DNA from: Maribacter sp. HTCC2170
GTDB lineage: Bacteria > Bacteroidota > Bacteroidia > Flavobacteriales > Flavobacteriaceae
Length of the DNA: 64,000 nt
Assembly (NCBI RefSeq): GCF_000153165.2
Contig: NC_014472.1
Span: 865,501-929,500, forward strand
Reading direction: 5' to 3'
Shown here: positions 27,698-37,064 of the stretch, piece by piece
How the letters are laid out: every line of letters begins with the position of its first letter
Numbering within the stretch: the first letter of the stretch is position 1
Notes under the pieces: generated by a model
Database searches by the model: none
Seen by the model: only the letters and a program-made list of their open reading frames with translations
What the model was told of the DNA's origin: nothing
Made by a program: the position numbers and the translations under genes

Positions 27698-28951
27698 ATG
27701 TCGAAATTTAAAACGCTCCTTAAAAACCTTGGTCCTGGCCTTTTATTTGCAAGTATGGCCATTGGCACATCGCACTTAGTCCTATCCACTAAAGCTGGGG
27801 CCCAATATGGGTGGTTAATGATAATCCCGATTGTGCTGGCCAATATATTCAAGTACCCTTTCTTTGAATTTGGTGTACGCTATACCAGTATTACTAATAA
27901 GACTTTGATTGAAGGTTATTTGAATCGAGGCAAAGGTTATTTATGGTTTTATGCTTTCATAACTTTGATTACTACTTTTACCATCTTAGCCGCTTTGTAT
28001 ACTGTAACCGCTGGACTTTTTATCAATCTTTTTAAGATTTCAGACGTCTCCATAAGTATTGTAGCGCTTGGTTTATTCCTATTTATTAGCTCTTTATTGA
28101 TTATTGGTAGATATAAATTCCTAGAAGTTTCGTTGAAACTTGTTATTTCAATATTATTCATCGCATTGATTGTTACAACCTTGCTTGTGGTATTTAAAGG
28201 TCAAGTGGAAGAGGCAGAAAACTTTGCTCCCCCAACAATATTCAATGATGCCGGTATTCTATTTCTTATAAGCCTTATGGGTTGGATGCCTACAACGGTA
28301 GAAGCTTCTAGTTGGGTAAGTCTTTGGAGTATTGAAAAATGGAAAGCGCAAAAGAAAAAACCATCCCTAAAGGAATCGCTTCAAGAATTTAATGTTGGTT
28401 ATCTTATGACCGCGGTTTTAGCCATTTTCTTTTTGACTATTGGCTGCATGACGCTCTATGGAACAAATACCGAGCTTAGCGGAAATGCCGTGACATTTGC
28501 CGATCAAGTGGTGAGCTTGTTTACTACAAACATAGGTCCTTGGGCGACTATTTTTATTGCTGTTTCCGCCTTTGCAACAATGTTCAGTACTTGCATGACC
28601 GCACATGACGCGGTGACGCGAGTTGGTCTTGACATTGTTGACCTATTAAATCCGAAAACCAAATTAACTGGAAAAAAAGGGTATTTCGCGCTAGGGGTAG
28701 TTCTTCTTGCCATCATCAACTTTGTAGTTATTGCCATTTTCGGTGCCAATATGGGCGAATTGGTGGCTCTAGCAACATTTGTTTCATTTGTAGTAGCACC
28801 AATCATTGGTTATATGAACCTGAAAAACGTGATGAGTTCAGAGATACCCGATAATCTGCGGCCAAAAAAAAGCTTACAGCTTCTTACATATTTAGGTATA
28901 GTTTTCCTTGCTTGTTTCTCGGTATATTATTTTTGGATAGTTATATTTTAA
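27698..28951 (+). CDS. Nramp-family transporter with altered metal-site motifs
   Basis: 417 residues, about eleven membrane helices, LeuT-type fold of the Nramp family: GPGLLF start, STKAGAQYG after helix 1, and the helix 6 region LMGWMPTTVEASS. In metal-transporting Nramps, helix 1 carries DPGN and helix 6 carries MPH; both provide Mn/Fe ligands. Here the aligned positions read GTSH (about residues 23-26) and MPT. The protein is therefore unlikely to bind Mn2+/Fe2+ as MntH does. It could be a Mg2+-type or other-substrate branch, or need different ligands. Reading frame is intact. Follows the SanA-like gene; convergent with the OmpA-like gene, 14 bases apart. Confidence 0.85.
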   Translation: MSKFKTLLKNLGPGLLFASMAIGTSHLVLSTKAGAQYGWLMIIPIVLANIFKYPFFEFGVRYTSITNKTLIEGYLNRGKGYLWFYAFITLITTFTILAALYTVTAGLFINLFKISDVSISIVALGLFLFISSLLIIGRYKFLEVSLKLVISILFIALIVTTLLVVFKGQVEEAENFAPPTIFNDAGILFLISLMGWMPTTVEASSWVSLWSIEKWKAQKKKPSLKESLQEFNVGYLMTAVLAIFFLTIGCMTLYGTNTELSGNAVTFADQVVSLFTTNIGPWATIFIAVSAFATMFSTCMTAHDAVTRVGLDIVDLLNPKTKLTGKKGYFALGVVLLAIINFVVIAIFGANMGELVALATFVSFVVAPIIGYMNLKNVMSSEIPDNLRPKKSLQLLTYLGIVFLACFSVYYFWIVIF

Positions 28952-28965
28952 GGGGCAGTTTAAAG

Positions 28966-30888
28966 TCAAAGTTCATCAAAATTAGAAATTACAATATATG
29001 AGCGTTCATTTTGATTGTGCAAAAACTGCAAACAATAGACCCCATCAGCACAATTGTTCACCAATTTTTCTTCACCATATCCTACGGCCTTAATATTTGC
29101 GGAGGAAAGACCATTTGTGGTAAGATAAGTTTTGATGGCTTCTGAACGTCTCTGGGATAATTGTTGATTGCTCCTTTTACTTCCTTTACTATTAGTATGC
29201 GACTCTATTGTAAGTTTTAACTGCGGAAAACGTTGAACAGCATCAACAACTTTATCCAATTCTGTTTTTATTTTTAGTGTTATATTTGATTTACCCCTAT
29301 CAAAATAGAATTTTTGGATTTTAACAACCTTTTTTTCTTCCTTATCAGTTAGTAAATCATCTATAAATGCCAGGCCCATATTATAATCTACTTTTTCAAT
29401 ACCCTCATACTCCCCATCGCTGTAAGTTGCAGAGAAAATAGAATAACGGCCTTTTGTAGCTTGTAAAGTAATGTGGTCATGCCAAGGAATTTCAATACTA
29501 AATTCACCATCCTCGTTTGCATATACTTCTTTGAGTATGCTACCGTCATCACCCAATATTCTGACTTGAGCCTTGGATATACCCTTTCTTGATTTAAGAT
29601 TAACTACACTACCTCTAAGAGAAAAAGTCTTTAGTCCTGGCGTATCATTGAATTTAACTCCATAAAGGTCATCACCTCCTTTTCCACCTTTTCTATTTGA
29701 GGAAAAATAGCTAAAAAAACCATCAGCTCCATTGTCTTTAATGATAAACCCAAAATCATCAGCCTCAGAATTAAGTCCTTCACCTAAATTAACAGGAATA
29801 CCAAAGGATCCATCAACTAAAATATTTGTTTTATAGATATCCATTCCACCAAGCCCATAAAAAACATCAGAAGAGAAGTATAGATTATCATTCAGCACAT
29901 AAGGTGCAATTTCGTTGCCTGGAGAATTTACCCTTGGTCCCAAGTTTGTAGGCCTAGACATTATTTGCCCATTATTTGCATAAACATAATAAATGTCTGT
30001 ACCTCCGTAACTATCGTTAAAATTTGCTGCAAAATACAAACGTTCCTTTTGTGCATCATAAAAAGGATAGTAGAAAGAAGTGCTTAAATCCTTTAGAAGG
30101 TAATCAAATTTACCATTACTATTTACCATTCCTATGGCCAAAGTGTTTTTCCCGTTTTCATCAAAAAGAAGTTGTCCGTTTTCAGAATTGGATAACACAT
30201 AAAACAATCTGCCCAACTCCTCTGAATAATTTGGAGTTGCTTCATGAAAACTATTTTCAGGGATGCCTGAAAAAGGATTAGAATTCAGAATATTTCCATC
30301 AGAGCCAATTCTGCTCACATAAATATCCAAATAGGATTCTCCAGAAGGTTCGTATGTTTTTTTGTTCTTTTGGACCCTACCACTGCTAAACAACAATCTA
30401 TCTTTATAAAAAGCTGGTGCAAAATCATCTTGAGAGCTGTTCTCACTTAAACTAAATATATTTAAATCATTTAAACCTGTAGGTTTTTGTAATAATTCGT
30501 AATTAAACTGTGCATTCTCCAATAACTCATTTGAAAAGGAGGTCCGTTTAGAGTTAAGAAAAGTTTTTACCCTGTCCAAATTGGATGTTTTTGCCAAACT
30601 CTGTAACATTTTATTGTAGCGATGTACTGAAATTGTTGTGTCTCTTTTGTTTACATCCAAGTAATATTTTGACGCATTTTTAAAATCACCCATCTTGTAA
30701 TAGGAGTCCGCCAGATTGAGTAATTGACTATTCTTTAAAGGAGCTACGGCCAATTCTTTTTTGTATTCAGCAATGGCGGCCCTATAGGAATAACCATAAA
30801 AATACTTATCCGCTTTTGACATCTTTTCTTGGGCAAAAGAGGCCGTAAAAACGACAAAAAACAATACAACCAAACTCTTTGCTTTCAT
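28966..30888 (-). CDS. PorE-like OmpA-family protein of the type IX secretion/gliding type
   Basis: 640 residues: signal peptide (MKAKSLVVLFFVVFTASFAQ), TPR-like helices (about 20-140), a WD40/PD40-type beta-propeller (about 160-420; repeated RLYFAANFNDSYGGTDIYY and DNLYFSSDVFYGLGGMDIYK patterns), a carboxypeptidase-regulatory-like beta-sandwich (about 430-500), and a C-terminal OmpA peptidoglycan-binding domain (about 525-640; ESHTNSKGS, QRRSEAIKTYL, VGYGEE). This order equals PorE of the type IX secretion system and its many paralogs. Third gene of the operon adhesin-PorP/SprF-OmpA, so it probably anchors this locus's secreted adhesin machinery to the wall. Confidence 0.9.
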   Translation of the reverse strand: MKAKSLVVLFFVVFTASFAQEKMSKADKYFYGYSYRAAIAEYKKELAVAPLKNSQLLNLADSYYKMGDFKNASKYYLDVNKRDTTISVHRYNKMLQSLAKTSNLDRVKTFLNSKRTSFSNELLENAQFNYELLQKPTGLNDLNIFSLSENSSQDDFAPAFYKDRLLFSSGRVQKNKKTYEPSGESYLDIYVSRIGSDGNILNSNPFSGIPENSFHEATPNYSEELGRLFYVLSNSENGQLLFDENGKNTLAIGMVNSNGKFDYLLKDLSTSFYYPFYDAQKERLYFAANFNDSYGGTDIYYVYANNGQIMSRPTNLGPRVNSPGNEIAPYVLNDNLYFSSDVFYGLGGMDIYKTNILVDGSFGIPVNLGEGLNSEADDFGFIIKDNGADGFFSYFSSNRKGGKGGDDLYGVKFNDTPGLKTFSLRGSVVNLKSRKGISKAQVRILGDDGSILKEVYANEDGEFSIEIPWHDHITLQATKGRYSIFSATYSDGEYEGIEKVDYNMGLAFIDDLLTDKEEKKVVKIQKFYFDRGKSNITLKIKTELDKVVDAVQRFPQLKLTIESHTNSKGSKRSNQQLSQRRSEAIKTYLTTNGLSSANIKAVGYGEEKLVNNCADGVYCLQFLHNQNERSYIVISNFDEL

Positions 30889-30900
30889 ACTTGAATCTTA

Positions 30901-31893
30901 TTAAAAAAACCGTGGTGTATCAATCTGCTTAGGTTTACCCTTAGCATTCTTCACTTTCGATTTTGATTTTGAGTTTCCTCCGCCAGGTCCTAAATAGAAT
31001 TTTAAGATAACCTCATGAGACCCATTATTGAACTCTCCTAACGGATTTGTGTTATAGTCGTAGGAATAACCAACAAATGTTCCACTCGATATCTGTAACC
31101 CAACCAAGCCACTAAAGGCATTATCAACGCGATATGAAACCCCAGCAGTAAAAACATCGCTAATTAAAAAATTAGATGAAAAATTCATATTTACCGGCGA
31201 CCCCTTCAGATAATTAATCAAAAATGCTGGTTTGAACTTTAACCCATCAGATAAATTGAAAACCACCCCACCAATAAAGTTAAACTGCATTTTATCATCA
31301 ACTATGGTAGCAACATCGTCATTATACACACCTTCTGTTAAAAAATTTGGAACAGAGACTCCCAAATACCAATCGTCTGAATATAAAAACGTGCCTGCCC
31401 CTACCGTTGGATAAAACTTATTTATTGTTTCGCGGCCCAATATAGGCTCCCCTGGATTCTCAAAAGTACCTTTACTGAAATCAACGTTCAATAGTGCTCC
31501 TCCCCCATCTACACCAAAAGACAATTTGGTATTATCCGAAACATTGACCTGAAACGAATAGGCCAAATCAAAATAGTTTTGTGACACTGGACCTAGTTGG
31601 TCATTTACGATATTAATTCCCAATCCGTTTTTTTCTTTGGCAAAAGGAAGATTCAAGCCAAACCTAATTGTTTTTGGTGCACCTGGAACATCAATCCATT
31701 GGGTTCTGTATAAACCTGAAATTTCCGGTTTACCTACAGTACCTACGTATGCCGGATTAAAGCTCCCTATATTATACATATACTGTGTATACTGTGGTTC
31801 TTTTTGTGCCCTTGTCAAATGAATGGAACAAAAACATAAAAACAATAAACACAGGACGGACCTACTTTGAAATTTGATATTAGTACTTTTCAT
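30901..31893 (-). CDS. PorP/SprF-family outer-membrane protein
   Basis: 330 residues from the ATG at 31891-31893 (MKSTNIKFQSRSV). The frame continues to a TTG 30 bases further up, which would overlap the end of the adhesin gene. Signal peptide to about residue 30 (TRAQ), then the PorP/SprF start QYTQYMYNIGSFNPAYVGT, GLYRTQWIDVPGAP, and a run of beta-strands typical of a 14-strand barrel. SprF-like proteins are needed to secrete or attach SprB-type adhesins with a type B C-terminal signal. It sits 8 bases behind the giant adhesin and 12 bases before the PorE-like gene: a dedicated adhesin/partner operon. Confidence 0.92.
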   Translation of the reverse strand: MKSTNIKFQSRSVLCLLFLCFCSIHLTRAQKEPQYTQYMYNIGSFNPAYVGTVGKPEISGLYRTQWIDVPGAPKTIRFGLNLPFAKEKNGLGINIVNDQLGPVSQNYFDLAYSFQVNVSDNTKLSFGVDGGGALLNVDFSKGTFENPGEPILGRETINKFYPTVGAGTFLYSDDWYLGVSVPNFLTEGVYNDDVATIVDDKMQFNFIGGVVFNLSDGLKFKPAFLINYLKGSPVNMNFSSNFLISDVFTAGVSYRVDNAFSGLVGLQISSGTFVGYSYDYNTNPLGEFNNGSHEVILKFYLGPGGGNSKSKSKVKNAKGKPKQIDTPRFF

Positions 31894-31901
31894 AGTGTTC
31901 C

Positions 31902-34900
31902 TTATCTTAACAACTGAATCCAACCTTTTCTTGTTTGAGAACCATCACTTAAATTCAAAAGATAGAAATAGGTTCCGTTAGCCAAATCACCATTCTCACC
32001 CGTTCCATCCCATGAATTATCGTAGCTTTTCTTTCTATATACCAAATTACCGTATCTGTCATATACTTCAATTATGTTGTCAGGATATAATTCGATACAG
32101 TTTACGGTCAAATAATCATTTGTTCCATCTCCATTTGGTGAGAATTGATTAAAAAGAAAGCCGCATTCATCATTTGAAGGTAAACTTACTTTCACCTCGG
32201 CAGTTGCCGAATTATTGTCCAAGTTACCATCACCAGGTGAGGATGCTATCAAGTGTGCCGTATTGGTAAACGTTCCTTCAACCGGTACCTGAACCGTTAT
32301 CAACAATACCGCTTCTTGGTCCTTTATCAACTCAGGAATAAACCATTCTCCTGATAAGGTGTCATAACTACCAATGACTGATGAATGTGATACGTAAACA
32401 AATCCACTATCATCATCAATTAAATCCCCAATACGTATTTGAGAGACCGTGTCTTCTTCAGATTGATTTGTAACCTTTATGGTGAACACAACTTCGTCGC
32501 CAACTAGTGGACGCGAACTTAACGCACTTTTTTCCACCAATAAATCAACGCCTTCAGGCAGATCTATATTCAGTGTCACGGTTGAAGTGTTATTGTCCAA
32601 ATTATCATCTACTGGGAAAGATTCCAATAATTCAGCCGTATTTGTATAATTTCCGCCATCAAGTACATTTGCGGTAATCTCCAAGGTCATAGTTCCTAAA
32701 GACTGCATCTCAAAAATATCCCAAATTCCAGTATCAGCAGAATAGCTTTCTGTGGAGGGAGAATGAGAAATATATTCAAATCCTGTTTCCAACAAATCTC
32801 CGATTTCAATTCCCAATACTTTACTATCCGATAAATTGTTCACGGTTATTGTGAACACAACATTTTCACCCAAAATGGCATTAGGCTTATCAACTTCTTT
32901 CAATATCTCCAAATCTATAGGGTCAGGTTGGCAATCTGGTGTTAGGTTGGGATCGCATGGATCTAGTGGATCTGATCCATTGGTTATTTCATCACCATCA
33001 GAAATTCCGTCCCCATCGGTATCACAAAGTCCTATGGAATTATCAGGAATACAAGGATTGGCATTGGCAGGATCCAATTGATCAACTACTCCATCTTGAT
33101 CCGTATCCTCAATATTTGAATCCAAGGCATCAATTATTCCGTCTGAATCACCATCTATTGGGTTTAAAGGATCAACGCCAACTTCTTCCCCATCGTTGAT
33201 GCCGTCACCATCTGTATCTGGATCTGCTGGGTCGGTACCCAATAAGGCCTCATCACCATCGAACAAACCGTCCAAATCTGAATCAACATCACAATCATTC
33301 ACTGAAATGGTCACCTCAGATGACACATTTTCACAAATAGGAGGAGTGGCATCAGTAGTAGTAAAAGTAAATATATAATCGCCATCTGCTAGGTCTTCAA
33401 AATCAACCTCATTTTCACTATTAAGAATAATCGAATTAGAAGGATCAGTCGTTACCGTCCATTCACCAATGCTTTCACCAAGAATCAAATCATCCAAATC
33501 AATAATTGTAGGTCCATTAGCGGCAACGCTACAGGCTGATGCATTGCTCGGAGTACCCGCTGAAGGTAATGGGCGAATGGCTGCAGTGACCTCCATTCTT
33601 GCGGTTGGGCAACCATTGGCCGTAGCTTCAACATAATAGTTTGTAGTGGATAAAACATTCAAAGTCAAGGAAGGTCCAGTACCAACTAAGTTACCACCTG
33701 TAGGACTATCATACCAATTAAACGTAGGAGGTTGGATGCTCCCATCTATTTCTCCGGTTGCCGTTAAGGTAAGTTCGCCAGAACCACATCGTTCATCACC
33801 TGTTGCACCGGTAAGGGTTGGTGACTCATTAAGTGTTAACTGAACCTCAATAACTCCACTCGCGCACTCGTTATCAACATCATAGAAAAACCCAAAGTAC
33901 GAACCATTTCTCTGAGGAGGACTCTCTACTTCCGAAGGAAGTAAATGGGACCCTGTTTTCAATGGATCTGAAACCAAACTCCAAGTTAAAACTGTCCCGT
34001 TTGGTGGAGTTGAACTTGTATAGTCATTTAGGCTACGATCAATAATGTCACAAAAGAAAGTCGAAATAGAACTGTCCAAAATTGGTGCAGGAGCACAATT
34101 ATCATCATCGTTAATCGTGCCTGTGGCCGTATTACCCCCAGCAATAGTGACTCCGTTGGATGGTGTTGCCAATTCTACCGTAAATTCTTCAGAATTTTCT
34201 AAAATAGCATCATCCACTATGGGAACTTGAATCTGTACCGTTTCACCTGCTATCCCACTGAATACGATTGAGCCTGGCGTGTTATCAAAATCTGCATTTG
34301 CACCATTGGCTGAAGCAGAGCCACTTGAAAAAGAATAATCTACAGTTAACCCCCCAACGACATCATTATCCAACACCACATCAAAAACAAGATTCCCACC
34401 GGGAACATCTTCGTTGGCACTTGCATCTGAAATTGAGATGCTTGCGGTATCATCATCTTCATTGGTGAGATTTAGTTGAGGCACATCTGAACCTGTCAAT
34501 GCATTATAGTTTAAATCGGCGGAAGTGACATCTCCCGAATCCAAAACATAGGTCACATCGCCATCCAATGCTGTATCATTAATCCCGGTTACGATTAAAC
34601 TAGCTCCGGTATCCCAATTTGCCGTCGTCAATACTACGTTGGCTGCACCTAAATGCTCGGTTGTATCGTATCCAGATATAGCAATTGTTACGTTAGCCGA
34701 CGGTTCACTATCCAACGTGAATAAGAAATTAGCAGTGCTTCCTCCTTCATTGGTTGTTCCTGAGGTCGGTGTAACATTAACCCCTACTGAATCATCATCT
34801 ACATTAACCATGGAAACATCAGCTACCTGAGCTCCTGTAAGTGCAGCATATGAACTATCTGTAGATGTAACATTCCCCGTATTTACCGTATAGTTGATAT

Positions 34901-35939
34901 CACCATCAACAATATTGTCATTAACTCCAGTCACCGTTACGGTGACCCCTGTATTCCAACTTGCAACAGGAACAATAACATTTGCTGGAACAGTCCCTTC
35001 AGTAATATCACTACTGGTCAAAGCAATGGTAACATCAGCAGTTGGTTCACTTGTTAATGTAAAAAGAAAATCGGCAGTCGTTCCCGATTCATTTGTAGTA
35101 CCTGAAAGCGGTGCTACATTAACACCAGCGACATCGTCATCGGCAATGGTAACTGTGGCCGAATTAGGAGTTCCTATTGGAAACAATATTGGATTCGTAG
35201 TATTGTTTAAAGTAAGAATAACGGTTTCGTTAGGATCAACAATAAAATCTTCTAAGGGACTAACATTGATATTTCTGTTCACGGTAGTTCCGTTACTAGG
35301 AAAGGTAAAAACACCTGTTAAATTGAAGTCAGTACCATCTGTGGCACTGCCTGTTAATGTATAATCAACGGTGATTATGGCACCTGTAGCATTGGGATTG
35401 GTCGAAGTTAATCTAAACAATCCTGGATCCAGGCCTGCCTCTGAAGCATCGGGATCAAAAGGAGGAGTTGTCAGGTTTAAGGATACCGTTCCTATATCAT
35501 CGTTTGTAAAACTACTACCCCCAACACTATCAGTTGGACTTAAATCTGAAAAAAGTGGAGTCGCATTGCTTAAGGTTACAGAAATCGTCTCATCCAATTC
35601 AACCAAACTATCACCATTTGTAGTTACTTCTATTGTCTGTGTGAGAACCAAGGTGTTTACGGGAAAGGTAAGAATCCCGGAAAGGCCATCTTCATTACCT
35701 CCGCTTATAGTATAATCAACCGAAACATCCGAAAAAGGACTAGATGCATCTATACTTACATCAAATGATAATGTAGATATACCCGCATTACCTTCAGCAA
35801 TGGGAATGGGGTCATTTATGCTAAATATTGATTGGCCATATCCAATAAAACCGAACAGGAATGCAAAGTTTAAAATCAAAAACTTAGGCACACAAAAACT
35901 TCTGTAAGATGGGGCAATTTTTTTCTTTTTCAATTTCAT
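31902..35939 (-). CDS. Giant multidomain adhesin with gliding-motility-type C-terminal domain
   Basis: 1345 residues, secreted by the type IX system (predicted). Signal peptide to about residue 36 (IGYGQ). Five Calx-beta-like modules (about 37-610) end in acidic DDD clusters, expected to bind calcium. An Ig/PKD-like region (about 615-880) carries several Cys. Thrombospondin type-3-like calcium repeats follow (about 885-995; repeated DTDGDGI and DSDxDG). Then come two DUF11 modules (about 1005-1130 and 1135-1250) and a type B C-terminal sorting domain (about 1255-1345; FSPNGDGTND, VYDRYGNLVY, WDGTGENG, GTYFYLL). Such proteins resemble SprB: long, calcium-stiffened surface fibres used in gliding or attachment. 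First gene of the operon. Confidence 0.9.
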   Translation of the reverse strand: MKLKKKKIAPSYRSFCVPKFLILNFAFLFGFIGYGQSIFSINDPIPIAEGNAGISTLSFDVSIDASSPFSDVSVDYTISGGNEDGLSGILTFPVNTLVLTQTIEVTTNGDSLVELDETISVTLSNATPLFSDLSPTDSVGGSSFTNDDIGTVSLNLTTPPFDPDASEAGLDPGLFRLTSTNPNATGAIITVDYTLTGSATDGTDFNLTGVFTFPSNGTTVNRNINVSPLEDFIVDPNETVILTLNNTTNPILFPIGTPNSATVTIADDDVAGVNVAPLSGTTNESGTTADFLFTLTSEPTADVTIALTSSDITEGTVPANVIVPVASWNTGVTVTVTGVNDNIVDGDINYTVNTGNVTSTDSSYAALTGAQVADVSMVNVDDDSVGVNVTPTSGTTNEGGSTANFLFTLDSEPSANVTIAISGYDTTEHLGAANVVLTTANWDTGASLIVTGINDTALDGDVTYVLDSGDVTSADLNYNALTGSDVPQLNLTNEDDDTASISISDASANEDVPGGNLVFDVVLDNDVVGGLTVDYSFSSGSASANGANADFDNTPGSIVFSGIAGETVQIQVPIVDDAILENSEEFTVELATPSNGVTIAGGNTATGTINDDDNCAPAPILDSSISTFFCDIIDRSLNDYTSSTPPNGTVLTWSLVSDPLKTGSHLLPSEVESPPQRNGSYFGFFYDVDNECASGVIEVQLTLNESPTLTGATGDERCGSGELTLTATGEIDGSIQPPTFNWYDSPTGGNLVGTGPSLTLNVLSTTNYYVEATANGCPTARMEVTAAIRPLPSAGTPSNASACSVAANGPTIIDLDDLILGESIGEWTVTTDPSNSIILNSENEVDFEDLADGDYIFTFTTTDATPPICENVSSEVTISVNDCDVDSDLDGLFDGDEALLGTDPADPDTDGDGINDGEEVGVDPLNPIDGDSDGIIDALDSNIEDTDQDGVVDQLDPANANPCIPDNSIGLCDTDGDGISDGDEITNGSDPLDPCDPNLTPDCQPDPIDLEILKEVDKPNAILGENVVFTITVNNLSDSKVLGIEIGDLLETGFEYISHSPSTESYSADTGIWDIFEMQSLGTMTLEITANVLDGGNYTNTAELLESFPVDDNLDNNTSTVTLNIDLPEGVDLLVEKSALSSRPLVGDEVVFTIKVTNQSEEDTVSQIRIGDLIDDDSGFVYVSHSSVIGSYDTLSGEWFIPELIKDQEAVLLITVQVPVEGTFTNTAHLIASSPGDGNLDNNSATAEVKVSLPSNDECGFLFNQFSPNGDGTNDYLTVNCIELYPDNIIEVYDRYGNLVYRKKSYDNSWDGTGENGDLANGTYFYLLNLSDGSQTRKGWIQLLR
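34443..35126 (-). repeat. Tandem pair of 342-base Calx-beta modules inside the adhesin
   Basis: Two neighbouring units, 34785-35126 and 34443-34784, each 114 codons, both starting GVNV followed by SGTTNE and ending in DDD plus a small residue. They match along their length in protein and visibly in DNA (for example the TTAATGTTAC/TTAATGTAGC start and the GGTTCACT segment), so they arose by tandem duplication more recently than the other three modules. Confidence 0.7.
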
Positions 35940-36102
35940 AGACTGTTCTTTGAATCTTAATTAGGTTCAATGTACAGCACAGCTAGTAGGTATATTTAAA
36001 AAAATGGGACTCAATATTACTAAAAAAAACACCTACAACCTTAAATTAAGGCCTAAAGATAGGTTTCTTGGATGAAATACTGATTTTACGCTTATGTCTT
36101 AT

Positions 36103-36987
36103 CTAATCGATAATTGCAGAGGTTGTTTGAGACACTCGTTCAATTTTTCGAACCAAGCCTTGTAATACTTTGCCCGGACCAACTTCTGTAAACAATATGG
36201 CTCCGTCTTTAACCATATTTTGTACACTTTGTGTCCACCTGACTGGTGCTGTCAATTGTGAAATCAAATTCTTCTTAATCTCATCTGAATCAATTACCGC
36301 AGTAGTGGTCACATTTTGATAAATGGGACATTGAGGCATGGCAAACTCGGTGCTTTCTATAGCTGATGCTAATTCTTCTCGTGCAGGCTCCATCAATGGT
36401 GAGTGAAATGCTCCTCCCACCGGCAAAACCAATGCCCTACGAGCACCAGCTTTTTTTAAATTTTCACAAGCAGTGTCAATGGCCTCAACTTCTCCAGAAA
36501 TAACCAATTGCCCAGGGCAATTGTAGTTCGCTGCCACCACAATTCCCGAAGTTTTCTTACATATATTCTCAACAACTTCATCGGCAAGTCCCAGAACAGC
36601 TGCCATTGTACTCGGCTGTAATTCACATGCCTTTTGCATTGCCTGAGCTCTTTGGGAAACCAATCGAAGCCCATCCTCAAAATTCAAAGAGCCATTGGCC
36701 ACTAAGGCCGAAAATTCCCCAAGGGAATGTCCTGCAACCATGTCTGGCTTAAAACCATCGCCCATTACTTTGCTAAGTATTACTGAATGAAGAAATATTG
36801 CAGGTTGCGTAACTTTAGTTTGCTTTAAATCTTCGGGAGTACCCTCGAACATTATATCTGTAATAGAGAAACCAAGAATTTCATTGGCTTTTTCAAATAA
36901 TTCTTGCGCCAAAGGATACTTTTCATAAAGGTCGAGTCCCATTCCTACGAATTGAGCTCCTTGACCTGGGAATATATATGCATTCAT
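36103..36987 (-). CDS. fabD: Malonyl-CoA:ACP transacylase
   Basis: Loads malonyl groups onto acyl carrier protein for fatty acid synthesis. 294 residues from the ATG at 36985-36987 (MNAYIFPGQGAQ). The nucleophile lies in GHSLGEFSAL (Ser near residue 89), the catalytic His in GGAFHSPLM (near residue 200), the Arg of QRAQAMQ is near residue 114, and Gln of GQGAQ forms the oxyanion hole. Normal length. A perfect promoter lies just upstream (37007-37036), which also rules out an upstream start near 37035. Other fab genes are not in the window. Confidence 0.96.
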   Translation of the reverse strand: MNAYIFPGQGAQFVGMGLDLYEKYPLAQELFEKANEILGFSITDIMFEGTPEDLKQTKVTQPAIFLHSVILSKVMGDGFKPDMVAGHSLGEFSALVANGSLNFEDGLRLVSQRAQAMQKACELQPSTMAAVLGLADEVVENICKKTSGIVVAANYNCPGQLVISGEVEAIDTACENLKKAGARRALVLPVGGAFHSPLMEPAREELASAIESTEFAMPQCPIYQNVTTTAVIDSDEIKKNLISQLTAPVRWTQSVQNMVKDGAILFTEVGPGKVLQGLVRKIERVSQTTSAIID

Positions 36988-37006
36988 CTTATTGAATTTT
37001 GGACTG

Positions 37007-37036
37007 CAAAAATAAGTATTATTCTTTCTAAACAAA
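37007..37036 (-). promoter_or_regulatory. Promoter of fabD
   Basis: Minus strand: TTTG (37033-37036), 18 bases, TATTTTTG (37007-37014). Full Bacteroidota consensus. Transcription would start near 37002, 15 bases before the ATG. Confidence 0.7.
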
Positions 37037-37064
37037 TTTTTTGTAAACAGAAACTATTTCTAGT

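Noticed and set aside
30601-30640. Further TGTAACA sites (e.g. 30600, 34868, 63055) as more ECF-type promoters
   Set aside because: They lie inside coding regions and lack the GTCTTA block at 16 bases.
33196-35715. Several plus-strand open frames opposite the adhesin
   Set aside because: Shadow frames of the biased adhesin codons (Ser/Pro/Val-rich, no family sense).
36039-36051. CCTTAA-A-TTAAGG as fabD terminator
   Set aside because: One-base loop and AT-rich stem; too weak to call.
36988-37035. Longer FabD
   Set aside because: The added part covers the fabD promoter; MNAYIFPGQGAQ is the usual start.
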